The notes: a model not told the origin generated them from the sequence alone. A DNA stretch of 43,110 nucleotides from Nonomuraea antri (GCF_013283785.1 NZ_JABCPZ010000077.1:1-43110), one strand, 5' to 3'. Positions 7,966 through 13,012 are shown, counted from the stretch's first letter. Program-made: numbers and translations.

Positions 7966-8916
7966 ATGAGCACTCCTGACCTGAACACTCCTGACCCGAG
8001 CAGCCCCGACACCAGCATTTCCGACACGAGCCTGCCCGACACGAGCCTGTCCGGCACGACGGCACGGACCTGGATCATCACCGGCGCGTCCCGCGGATTC
8101 GGCCGGGCCCTGGCGGAGGCGGCGCTGGCGGCGGGCGACCGCGTCGTGGCCGCCGTACGCCGCCCGGAGACCGTGGCCGACCTGGAATCCCAGCACCCGG
8201 ACCGCTGCCTGATCGTCGCCTACGACGTCCGGGACGTCGCCGCCGCCCCGGGACTCGTCCAGGACGCGCTCGACCGGTTCGGCCGGATCGACGTCCTCGT
8301 GAACAACGCGGGCCGGGCCGTGGTCGGCGCGGTCGAGGAGGTCGGCGACGCGCACCTGCGCGAGCTGATGGACCTGCACCTGTTCGGCCCCGCCGCGCTC
8401 GTCCGCGCGGCGCTGCCCGCGATGCGCGCCCAGGGCGCCGGGACGATCGTGCAGATGAGCAGCCAGGGCGGACGCATGTCGTTCCCCGGCGTGTCGACGT
8501 ACTCCGCGTCGAAGTTCGCCCTCGAAGGCTGGTCGGAGGCCCTGGCCGGGGAGGTCGCGCCGTTCGGGATCCGGGTGATGATCGTCGAGCCCAGCCGGTT
8601 CCGTACCGGGTTCAACGCCGCCGAGGTGCTGGAGTTCGCGGAGACGTCCGAGATCTACCGTGAAGTGCTCGCCGGCGTCCGCGCGGACATGGCGGGGACG
8701 GACGGCAGGCAGGAAGGCGACCCGGTGCGCGCGGCCGAGATCATCGTGTCGCTCGCGCACGCCGACGCGGTGCCGCTGCGGCTGCCGCTCGGACGCGAGG
8801 CGGTCGAGCGCATCTCGGGCGTCTACCGGCGCGGCCTGGCCGAGGTCGAGCAGTGGGCCGAGCTCGCGCGCGGCGCCGACTTCGCGGGTGTGCCCGCGTC
8901 GAACCGGCCGATCTAG
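7966..8916 (+). CDS. Short-chain dehydrogenase/reductase with repetitive N-terminal extension
   Basis: NAD(P)-dependent oxidoreductase of the classical SDR family. After about 33 residues comes TGASRGFG (cofactor loop), then NNAG, the catalytic Ser in MSSQGG, and YSASK with catalytic Tyr and Lys. Substrate unknown; it is close to the group annotated as oxidoreductases of carbonyl compounds. Unusually, the N-terminus consists of D/T/S/P repeats (PDTSISDTSLPDTSL) coded by a roughly 15-nt tandem repeat. Starts after this segment are poor and the promoter points to ATG 7966. It is followed at 10 nt by a MerR gene, probably its autoregulated partner. Confidence 0.85.
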   Translation: MSTPDLNTPDPSSPDTSISDTSLPDTSLSGTTARTWIITGASRGFGRALAEAALAAGDRVVAAVRRPETVADLESQHPDRCLIVAYDVRDVAAAPGLVQDALDRFGRIDVLVNNAGRAVVGAVEEVGDAHLRELMDLHLFGPAALVRAALPAMRAQGAGTIVQMSSQGGRMSFPGVSTYSASKFALEGWSEALAGEVAPFGIRVMIVEPSRFRTGFNAAEVLEFAETSEIYREVLAGVRADMAGTDGRQEGDPVRAAEIIVSLAHADAVPLRLPLGREAVERISGVYRRGLAEVEQWAELARGADFAGVPASNRPI

Positions 8917-8926
8917 GCTGGTGGCC

Positions 8927-9415
8927 ATGGCCACCGACGATCTGATGACCAGGGCGCTCGACGCGCTCGGCGCCCACGGCCGGCCGTCGGTCGAGGTGAT
9001 CCACCGCCTCGCCGACCTGGCCGGCCTGCCGGAGACGATGACGATCGCCGAGGTCGCCGAGCTGCTCGACATCTCCCCGCACACGCTGCGCTACTACGAG
9101 CGGGCCGAGCTGGTCGACGTCGCCCGCGACGGTCAGGGCCACCGGGTCTACGACGTCGAAGCGGTCCGGCGGCTGGTGTTCCTCACCCGGATGCGGCTGT
9201 CCGGCATGACGATGCGCGACCTGCGGCACTACATCGCGCTCGTCGACGCGGGGGAGCAGACCGTGCCCGAGCGGCTCGACCTGCTGCTACGGCACCGGGA
9301 CGACGTCCGCCGCCGGATCCGTGAGCTGACGCTCTCCCTCACGGCGATCGAGTACAAGATCGACACCTATGGGGGCGCGACCGGTCCGGACGTGGACGAC
9401 CTCGGCATCGAGTGA
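8927..9415 (+). CDS. MerR-family transcriptional regulator
   Basis: 162 residues. The winged helix-turn-helix of MerR proteins starts near residue 38 (MTIAEVAELLDISPHTLRYYERAEL), followed by a dimerising coiled-coil helix (RLDLLLRHRDDVRRRIREL). No cysteine cluster is visible, so a small organic ligand or aldehyde/redox signal is more likely than a metal. ATG 8927 was chosen because it lies just after the SDR stop, and the MerR domain starts about 37 residues later. It probably activates the 19-bp-spacer promoter upstream of the SDR gene. Confidence 0.85.
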   Translation: MATDDLMTRALDALGAHGRPSVEVIHRLADLAGLPETMTIAEVAELLDISPHTLRYYERAELVDVARDGQGHRVYDVEAVRRLVFLTRMRLSGMTMRDLRHYIALVDAGEQTVPERLDLLLRHRDDVRRRIRELTLSLTAIEYKIDTYGGATGPDVDDLGIE

Positions 9416-9458
9416 CATGACGGGCACGTCCGCCTTCCCGGTGATCCGGTTGCTCTGC

Positions 9459-9809
9459 CTACTGGCCTGACGTGCGGCGGGGTTCGGCGATCACGGCGCG
9501 GAGGAGGCCGGGGAAGGCCTCGTCCAGGTCGTCGCGGCGCAAGTCGTTCATGCGGGACGTTCCCACGTAGTACTGCCGGATCAGGCCCGCCTCGCGCAGC
9601 ACGTTGAAGTGGTGAGTGGCGGTGGACTTGCTGACCGGCAGCTCGATCGTGCCGCAGCTCAGCGCCTGCCCGGCGGCGTACAGCTCGCTGACGATCTGCC
9701 GGCGCACCGGGTCGACCAGGGCTTCGAGCACCTGCTGCAGGCTGATCTCGCGGATGTCCGGGTGCGGCGGGACGCGGTCGGCGCGTCGGGTGGTCGTCAT
9801 CACCCGCAT
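9459..9809 (-). CDS. ArsR-family (winged HTH) regulator
   Basis: 116 residues. The ArsR-type winged helix spans most of the protein (LVDPVRRQIVSELYAA, then VSKSTATHHFNVLREAGLIR as recognition helix and wing). No metal-binding cysteine pair is present in the recognition helix, so this is the non-metal branch common next to oxidoreductases. It is divergent from the quinone-oxidoreductase-like gene and separated by a symmetric operator candidate; repression of that gene is the likely role. Confidence 0.8.
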   Translation of the reverse strand: MRVMTTTRRADRVPPHPDIREISLQQVLEALVDPVRRQIVSELYAAGQALSCGTIELPVSKSTATHHFNVLREAGLIRQYYVGTSRMNDLRRDDLDEAFPGLLRAVIAEPRRTSGQ

Positions 9810-9821
9810 CCTACCTTTAAT

Positions 9822-9856
9822 GTACGATCACCATCGAAGTTCGACGGCGATCGTAC
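9822..9856. promoter_or_regulatory. Inverted repeat between ArsR regulator and dehydrogenase
   Basis: GTACGATC at 9822-9829 is repeated inverted as GATCGTAC at 9849-9856, and a second short dyad TCGAAGTTCGA lies inside. It sits between the two divergent starts. This is probably the ArsR-family operator; the call rests on symmetry and position. Confidence 0.55.
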
Positions 9857-9882
9857 TTGCCTGCGGAAGGAATTGATGCGTG

Positions 9883-10881
9883 ATGACCAGGACGGTGCGG
9901 TTCCACCAGTTCGGCGGCCCGGACGTGTTGCGGATCGAGGACGTGCCGATCGGCGCGCCAGGCCCGGGCGAACTGCTGGTCAGAGTGGACGCGATCGGGC
10001 TCAACCGGGCCGAGACACTGTTCCGCGGCGGGCACTACATCGAGCCGGTCAAGGAGTTCCCGGCCCGGCTCGGGGCCGAGGCGGCGGGCGTGGTGGAGTC
10101 GGTGGGCGCGGGCGTGACGGGGTTCGAGCCGGGCCGGCCGGTCAGCGTGGTGCCCGCGTTCTCGATGAACGACTACGGCGTCTACGCCGAGCGGGCGATC
10201 GTGCCCGCCGCCGCGGTCGTGGCGCGTCCCGACGGGCTGGACGCGGTCGGCGGCGCGGCGGTGTGGATGCCCTACCTGACCGCGTACGGCGCGCTGGTGG
10301 AGGTCGGCGGGATGCGGGCCGGTGACACGGTGGTGCTGACGGCGGCGTCGAGCAGCGTCGGGCTGGCCGCGATCAGGGTCGCGAACCAGGTCGGGGCCAG
10401 GCCGATCGCGACCACCCGGACGCCGGCCAAGCGGGACCGGCTGCGCGCGGCTGGCGCGGCCGAGGTGATCGTCACCGGCGAGGAGGACGTCGTCACCCGG
10501 GTACGCGACCTGACCGGCGGACGGGGCGCCGAGTTCGTGTTCGACGCGGTCGCCGGACCTGGCGTGGTGGACCTGGCCAGGGTGGTCGCGCCGGGCGGCA
10601 CGCTGATCGAGTACGGGATGCTGAGCGGTGAGACGACCCCCTATCCGGGGTTCCAGCTCGGCATGCCGGCGCTGAACATGCGTACCTACACCGTCCACGA
10701 GACGACCGCCGACCCCGAGCGGCTGCGCCGGGCGGTGGCGTTCGTCGCGTCCGGGCTGCGGAGTGGCGCGTTCGAGCCGGTCGTGGACCGCGTCTTCAGC
10801 CTGGACGAGATCGTCGCGGCGCACCGCTACCTGGAGGCGGGCGACCAGGTCGGCAAGATCGTTGTGACGGTCGGGCACTGA
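9883..10881 (+). CDS. Zinc-type alcohol dehydrogenase / quinone oxidoreductase (MDR)
   Basis: NADPH-dependent medium-chain dehydrogenase/reductase, about 332 residues. The N-terminal GroES-like domain (FHQFGGPDVLRIEDVPI, GLNRAETLFRGG) is followed by a Rossmann fold (LTAASSSVGLAAIRVANQVG) and a C-terminal substrate segment (VGKIVVTV). The catalytic zinc cysteine at the usual position is absent, so this is probably the zinc-independent quinone or enone reductase type. GGAAGG at 9865-9870 lies 12 nt before ATG 9883; GTG 9880 is next to it. Divergent from and probably repressed by the ArsR protein. Confidence 0.85.
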   Translation: MTRTVRFHQFGGPDVLRIEDVPIGAPGPGELLVRVDAIGLNRAETLFRGGHYIEPVKEFPARLGAEAAGVVESVGAGVTGFEPGRPVSVVPAFSMNDYGVYAERAIVPAAAVVARPDGLDAVGGAAVWMPYLTAYGALVEVGGMRAGDTVVLTAASSSVGLAAIRVANQVGARPIATTRTPAKRDRLRAAGAAEVIVTGEEDVVTRVRDLTGGRGAEFVFDAVAGPGVVDLARVVAPGGTLIEYGMLSGETTPYPGFQLGMPALNMRTYTVHETTADPERLRRAVAFVASGLRSGAFEPVVDRVFSLDEIVAAHRYLEAGDQVGKIVVTVGH

Positions 10882-10905
10882 AGAGATGATTCCCTAGAGA
10901 TTCCC

Positions 10906-10953
10906 AAGTGGTTCGCAAGCACCTGCTGCGATCTTGAAGGAGCACAACCACTT
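10906..10953 (+). promoter_or_regulatory. 8-bp inverted repeat upstream of peptide gene
   Basis: AAGTGGTT at 10906-10913 and AACCACTT at 10946-10953 can pair around a 32-nt loop. The element ends 19 nt before the small peptide start and contains AAGGAG. It could be a 5' leader structure, an operator, or a weak terminator of the dehydrogenase gene. No T-run follows, which argues against the last. Confidence 0.35.
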
Positions 10954-10972
10954 CGGAAAGGTTCCATCTGAA

Positions 10973-11101
10973 ATGAACGACTTCCTGAACGCCCGCCAGC
11001 TCGACGACAGCGAGCTCGCCGCCGTGACCGGTGGGCTTCCCGCCAACTACGACTGGGCCAACTACGACTGGCGTGACGCCGTCATCGAGGCTCTGCCGTA
11101 A
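10973..11101 (+). CDS. 42-residue peptide with double-glycine leader (orphan RiPP/bacteriocin-like precursor)
   Basis: The first half, MNDFLNARQLDDSELAAVTG plus a second Gly at residue 21, looks like a double-glycine leader cut by C39-type peptidase/ABC exporters (LDDSELAAVTGG; compare LSxxELxxVxGG). The predicted 21-residue core starts LPANYDW and repeats it as ANYDW, then ends in an acidic amphipathic tail (RDAVIEALP). It has no Cys, Ser or Thr, so lanthionine or thiazole chemistry is excluded; Tyr/Trp crosslinks or Asp/Glu-based macrocycles are conceivable. GGAAAGG lies 11 nt upstream. No modification enzyme, peptidase or exporter lies nearby, so maturation would have to act in trans. It is too short for routine gene calling but the leader pattern is strong. 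Confidence 0.65.
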   Translation: MNDFLNARQLDDSELAAVTGGLPANYDWANYDWRDAVIEALP

Positions 11102-11128
11102 CCAGCGGTCGTACCGAATAGTGATGAC

Positions 11129-11157
11129 GTGGGGGCTGCCGGCGCGGTGGCCCCCAC
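11129..11157. terminator. GC-rich hairpin between peptide gene and tRNA array
   Basis: GTGGGGGC at 11129-11136 pairs with GCCCCCAC at 11150-11157, with further pairing possible in the loop. It lies 27 nt after the peptide stop and 53 nt after the last tRNA of the convergent array, so it may end both transcripts. No T-run follows on either strand. Confidence 0.45.
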
Positions 11158-11195
11158 CGTACGTTCCACAGGGAATCCGTACGTTCCACAGGGAA
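11157..11195. repeat. 19-nt direct repeat, two copies one base apart
   Basis: CCGTACGTTCCACAGGGAA occurs at 11157-11175 and 11177-11195. It lies at the 3' end of the tRNA array, a common place for recombination scars or protein-binding sites. Role unknown. Confidence 0.85.
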
Positions 11196-11209
11196 GACGA
11201 TCGTGTGCG

Positions 11210-11280
11210 TCCCTCCGCCCGGAATCGAACCGGGATGCCGGGCTTCGGAGGCCCGGCCGCAGCTCCACTGACACGAAGGG
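11210..11280 (-). tRNA. tRNA-Arg(CCG), divergent, reduced D arm
   Basis: Read on the minus strand, CCCTTCG pairs with CGGAGGG as acceptor stem (one G-T pair), with discriminator A. The T arm is CCCGG-TTCGATT-CCGGG. The anticodon stem CGGGC/GCCCG closes the loop CTCCGAA, giving anticodon CCG (codon CGG). The D region is abnormal: only a 3-bp CAG/CTG stem with a 5-nt loop TGGAG, without the normal GG-containing loop, and the variable loop is 4 nt. CCA is not encoded. Total length is 71 nt. Last gene of the array. Confidence 0.7.
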
Positions 11281-11318
11281 CCGTCGCGCCGGGCGGGCAA
11301 TCAAATGGCGCGGGGCGG

Positions 11319-11393
11319 TGGCCTCAGCAGGATTCGAACCTGCACATGACCCGGTTTCGTAGACCGGCGCTCTCTCCATTGAGCTATGAGGCC
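11319..11393 (-). tRNA. tRNA-Arg(ACG)
   Basis: Acceptor GGCCTCA/TGAGGCC with discriminator A, D stem GCTC/GAGC with 8-nt loop, anticodon stem CCGGT/ACCGG around CTACGAA giving anticodon ACG (inosine at A34 would read CGU, CGC, CGA), and T arm GCAGG-TTCGAAT-CCTGC. The variable loop is 7 nt (GTCATGT), slightly long. All stems are fully paired; this is the most normal member of the array. CCA is not encoded. Confidence 0.88.
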
Positions 11394-11429
11394 TCGCGCG
11401 TCCGACGGTGGTGGCGGGGGCGCGCGGTG

Positions 11430-11519
11430 CGGAGGGGGCGGGGGTCGAACCCGCACGCGCCCGAAGGCGCCGACGGTTTTCGGGACCGCGGCCGCCGCCA
11501 TCTGTCGGCTGGCCCCTCC
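11430..11519 (-). tRNA. tRNA-Ser(CGA), class II, with C33
   Basis: Acceptor GGAGGGG/CCCCTCC with discriminator G, as SerRS prefers. It has a long variable arm GCGCC-TTCG-GGCGC and T arm GCGGG-TTCGACC-CCCGC. The anticodon loop reads CCCGAAA: anticodon CGA (codon UCG), but position 33, almost universally U, is C. D stem GCCG/CGGC has an 8-nt loop and three linker bases after the acceptor stem. CCA is not encoded. Class II architecture and the Ser anticodon agree, so Ser identity is likely; decoding efficiency is uncertain because the U-turn base is lost. Confidence 0.75.
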
Positions 11520-11522
11520 ACG

Positions 11523-11540
11523 GGCCCTGTCACCAGGGCC
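11523..11540. other. Spacer hairpin between tRNA-Ser and tRNA-Leu(CAG)
   Basis: GGCCCTG (11523-11529) and CAGGGCC (11534-11540) form a perfect 7-bp stem with a 4-nt loop in the 25-nt spacer. It may guide RNase cleavage of the polycistronic precursor. Confidence 0.55.
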
Positions 11541-11544
11541 GTCG

Positions 11545-11619
11545 TACCGCTCCAGAGATTCGAACTCTGACTGTCCGCGCGCTGAACGCGGCGCCTCCTG
11601 CCAATTGGGCTAGAGCGGT
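11545..11619 (-). tRNA. tRNA with Leu anticodon CAG on a class I body
   Basis: Acceptor ACCGCTC/GAGCGGT with discriminator A, D stem GCC/GGC with an AATTGGCAGGA-type loop, anticodon stem CCGCG/CGCGG with loop TTCAGCG (anticodon CAG, codon CUG; C at position 37, where a purine is normal), 5-nt variable loop ACAGT, and T arm CAGAG-TTCGAAT-CTCTG. Bacterial leucine tRNAs are class II with a long variable arm; this one is class I. Either LeuRS tolerates it or another synthetase charges it and CUG is misread. CCA is not encoded. Confidence 0.75.
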
Positions 11620-11622
11620 GAG

Positions 11623-11718
11623 TTCCCGCGGCTCGCGGTCAGCAGGGCTTTGGTGGACGGTGCCCGTGATGACCATCGCGCGCGCCGTCCGGTCGTTCCG
11701 TACGACGAGCCGCGGGAA
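11623..11718 (-). ncRNA. Structured RNA element (three-way junction) inside the tRNA array
   Basis: A perfect 13-bp stem (TTCCCGCGGCTCG at 11623-11635 with 11706-11718) encloses two arms: a 4-bp hairpin at 11693-11705, and a long hairpin at 11655-11690 with GGACGG/CCGTCC, then GC/GC, CG/CG and GAT/ATC pairs, interrupted by two G-T wobbles and one mismatch, with loop GACC. It is not a tRNA: there is no T-loop sequence. It lies between the two Leu-anticodon tRNAs in the same 112-nt spacer. It could be a separate RNA, a processing signal or a regulatory domain. Pairing is seen; function is unknown. Confidence 0.6.
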
Positions 11719-11730
11719 ACCTGATGTACG

Positions 11731-11803
11731 TACGTCCGGCGGGATTCGAACCCGCACCGTACGGCTCCTTAGGCCGGTGCCTCTGCCATTGGGCTACGGA
11801 CGC
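11731..11803 (-). tRNA. tRNA with Leu anticodon AAG on a class I body
   Basis: Acceptor GCGTCCG/CGGACGT (terminal G-T pair) with discriminator A, D arm GCC...GGC with AATGGCAGA-type loop, and anticodon stem CCGGC/GCCGT with one mismatch at its outer end. Loop CTAAGGA gives anticodon AAG (codon CUU, and CUC if A34 is deaminated). The variable loop is 5 nt and the T arm is GCGGG-TTCGAAT-CCCGC. Two oddities: a Leu anticodon without the class II arm, and A34 in a Leu box, which bacteria seldom use. The D arm resembles that of the CAG gene, so the two probably share an ancestor. Confidence 0.72.
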
Positions 11804-11830
11804 ATTGTCTTCCGCTGTGGAGTTTTCAAA

Positions 11831-11905
11831 TGGCATGGGCGGCAGGAGTTGAACCTGCATTCGATCGGTTTTGGAGACCGATTGCCTATCCGCTGGCTCG
11901 CCCAT
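11831..11905 (-). tRNA. tRNA-Trp(CCA), divergent, CCA end encoded
   Basis: Acceptor ATGGGCG/CGCCCAT (A1-U72) with discriminator G, both typical Trp identity elements in bacteria, followed by an encoded CCA (11831-11833). Anticodon stem TCGGT/ACCGA closes CTCCAAA, anticodon CCA. T arm is GCAGG-TTCAACT-CCTGC. The D arm is reduced to 3 bp (GCC/GGC) with only one linker base after the acceptor stem. It is first in the array, directly after the leader terminator. A standard tRNA-Trp must exist elsewhere in the genome, so this is an additional copy. Confidence 0.8.
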
Positions 11906-11925
11906 AAGGGGACGCGGAAACGAAA

Positions 11926-11955
11926 GAAGCCGCCTGGGCAGCGCCCGGCGGCTTC
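11926..11955 (-). terminator. Intrinsic terminator upstream of the tRNA array (candidate attenuator)
   Basis: GAAGCCGCC (11926-11934) and GGCGGCTTC (11947-11955) pair perfectly, extended by GGGC/GCCC around a 3-nt loop. On the minus strand the stem is followed by TTTCGTTTCC, a T-rich tract. It lies between the leader ORF stop (11982) and the first tRNA (11905), so it would stop transcription before the array unless opposed. A smaller hairpin AGGGA-CCTC-TCCCT (11959-11972) directly precedes it and could take part in alternative folding. Confidence 0.65.
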
Positions 11956-11981
11956 TACAGGGAGAGGTCCCTTTGCTGGGA

Positions 11982-12080
11982 TTACCTCTTCGCCTGCCAG
12001 GGCCGGACATTCACGCTGAGCAACGGCGACCGCCATGAGTGGCGTCGCAGTCGCAGTGCCGAAATGGCTTCGCGCGTCAT
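11982..12080 (-). CDS. 32-codon leader peptide ORF of the tRNA array
   Basis: The ATG at 12078-12080 follows AAAGGGGAAGGAC, a good Shine-Dalgarno region. The 32-residue product is basic (seven Arg, two Trp, four Leu; for example ALRLRRHSWRS in the middle) and stops TAA 26 nt before the terminator stem. Thirteen of 32 codons are ones that the downstream tRNAs would read: CGC twice, CGA twice, CGG twice, TCG twice, CTG twice, CTC once and TGG twice. The spacing from ORF to hairpin to T-tract is that of ribosome-mediated attenuators. No homologue is recognised; it may only exist to be stalled on. Too short for routine gene calling. Confidence 0.55.
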   Translation of the reverse strand: MTREAISALRLRRHSWRSPLLSVNVRPWQAKR

Positions 12081-12137
12081 GTCCTTCCCCTTTGCTCGCG
12101 TTCGTGGTCTCGGACCGGTGCGGCCCGAACGATTCAT

Positions 12138-12143
12138 ACGCTA
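12138..12143 (-). promoter_or_regulatory. Possible -10 element of the tRNA array transcript
   Basis: TAGCGT on the minus strand, a good actinobacterial -10 hexamer, lies about 57 nt before the leader ORF. No good TTGACA-like box is found at 17-18 bp, so the promoter could need an activator. Confidence 0.3.
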
Positions 12144-12201
12144 ACCCGGGCGTGCGCGGGGTCGCCAGTCATTTATCGCGGTGTATCCATGGCGAAAGAG
12201 G

Positions 12202-12231
12202 TTGATGGAGTGAGTACTCACTCCATACACT
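12202..12231 (+). promoter_or_regulatory. Promoter with a perfect 22-bp palindromic operator
   Basis: TTGATG (12202-12207) and TACACT (12226-12231) are spaced by 18 bp. The spacer is filled by ATGGAGTGAGTACTCACTCC plus AT, a perfect 22-bp palindrome at 12205-12226 with the TGAGTACTCA core common in TetR operators. The ATG at 12239 follows 7 nt later, so the mRNA should be leaderless and the gene autorepressed. Confidence 0.7.
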
Positions 12232-12238
12232 CTCAGGC

Positions 12239-13012
12239 ATGACTACCAACGAAGGCCGGCGGCGAGCGCCGGCGATGAGCCCGGACGATCGCCGGGCGAT
12301 GATCGTGAAGGCGGCGTTGCCGCTGGTCGTCGAGTACGGAACCTCCGTCACGACGGCACAGGTCGCCAGGGCGGCCGGGATCGGGGAAGGCACCCTGTTC
12401 CGGGCGTTCGGCGACAAGGACGCGTTACTGGCCGCCTGCATGGCCGAGGCCGCCCGGCCCGACGACGCGCTGGCCCACGTCGCGGCCATCTCCCTGGACC
12501 AGCCGCTGCGTGAGCGGCTGGTGGAGGCGGTCGAGACCATGCAGGCGCACCTGGCGAGGATGGGCGCCGTCGCCGGGGCCCTGACCACCTCGGGCGGGCT
12601 ACGCCACACGGACCGCCTCCGCCTGGAGCACCGCCGCCGTTCAGCGGACCGACCCAGCCCGGAGGACCGGCTCCGACCGGAGGACACACCCCAGCCCGCC
12701 GACCAGAAAGCCACCGATGATGACGCCGGCGTCGAAAGGCCAGGGGTCGACAGGCATGGCGCCGACGGGCGAGGGGCCGATGGGCAGAGGGCCGCGGGGC
12801 AGGCGACGGCCAGGGAGGCGTCCATGGCGGCCTCCCGCGACGTCCTGGCGGGGCTGTTCGAGCCCGACCGCGCCGAACTGAAGCTAGACCCGCACCGCCT
12901 GGCCACCGCCTTCCAGTTCCTCGTCATGGCCACCGGCCGCGACCCCGACCCGATCACCCCGGCCGAACTGGTCGACCTGTTCCTGCACGGCGCCACCCAG
13001 CACCCTGGGTAA
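12239..13012 (+). CDS. TetR-family regulator with charged low-complexity insert
   Basis: 257 residues. The helix-turn-helix is VTTAQVARAAGIGEGTLFRAFGD (residues about 38-60). A helical ligand domain follows, interrupted at about residues 125-190 by a hydrophilic stretch rich in Asp, Arg, Gly and Pro (HGADGRGADGQRAAGQ and similar) that looks disordered and internally repetitive. After it the normal C-terminal helix resumes (FQFLVMATGRDPDPITP). Its own promoter carries a perfect palindrome. It is followed 45 nt downstream by the 868-aa gene; the start of the tRNA array transcript lies about 100 nt upstream, divergent. A target gene is not evident. Confidence 0.82.
   Translation: MTTNEGRRRAPAMSPDDRRAMIVKAALPLVVEYGTSVTTAQVARAAGIGEGTLFRAFGDKDALLAACMAEAARPDDALAHVAAISLDQPLRERLVEAVETMQAHLARMGAVAGALTTSGGLRHTDRLRLEHRRRSADRPSPEDRLRPEDTPQPADQKATDDDAGVERPGVDRHGADGRGADGQRAAGQATAREASMAASRDVLAGLFEPDRAELKLDPHRLATAFQFLVMATGRDPDPITPAELVDLFLHGATQHPG

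Noticed and set aside
10973..11101. Lanthipeptide or thiopeptide precursor
   Set aside because: The core has no Cys, Ser or Thr, and no LanB, LanM or YcaO gene is present in the window.
11639..12010. 123-codon minus-strand frame overlapping the leader region
   Set aside because: It crosses a tRNA and the terminator; the 32-codon ORF in another frame has the better ribosome binding site and ends before the hairpin.
11408..12019. Long plus-strand frame across the tRNA array
   Set aside because: It crosses five of the six tRNA genes antisense; the translated SGGIRTRTVRLL-like segments are reverse T-arm sequence, not protein.
11926..12140. T-box riboswitch upstream of the tRNA array
   Set aside because: No AGGGUGGNACCGCG-like T-box sequence or specifier loop is seen; a translated leader fits better.
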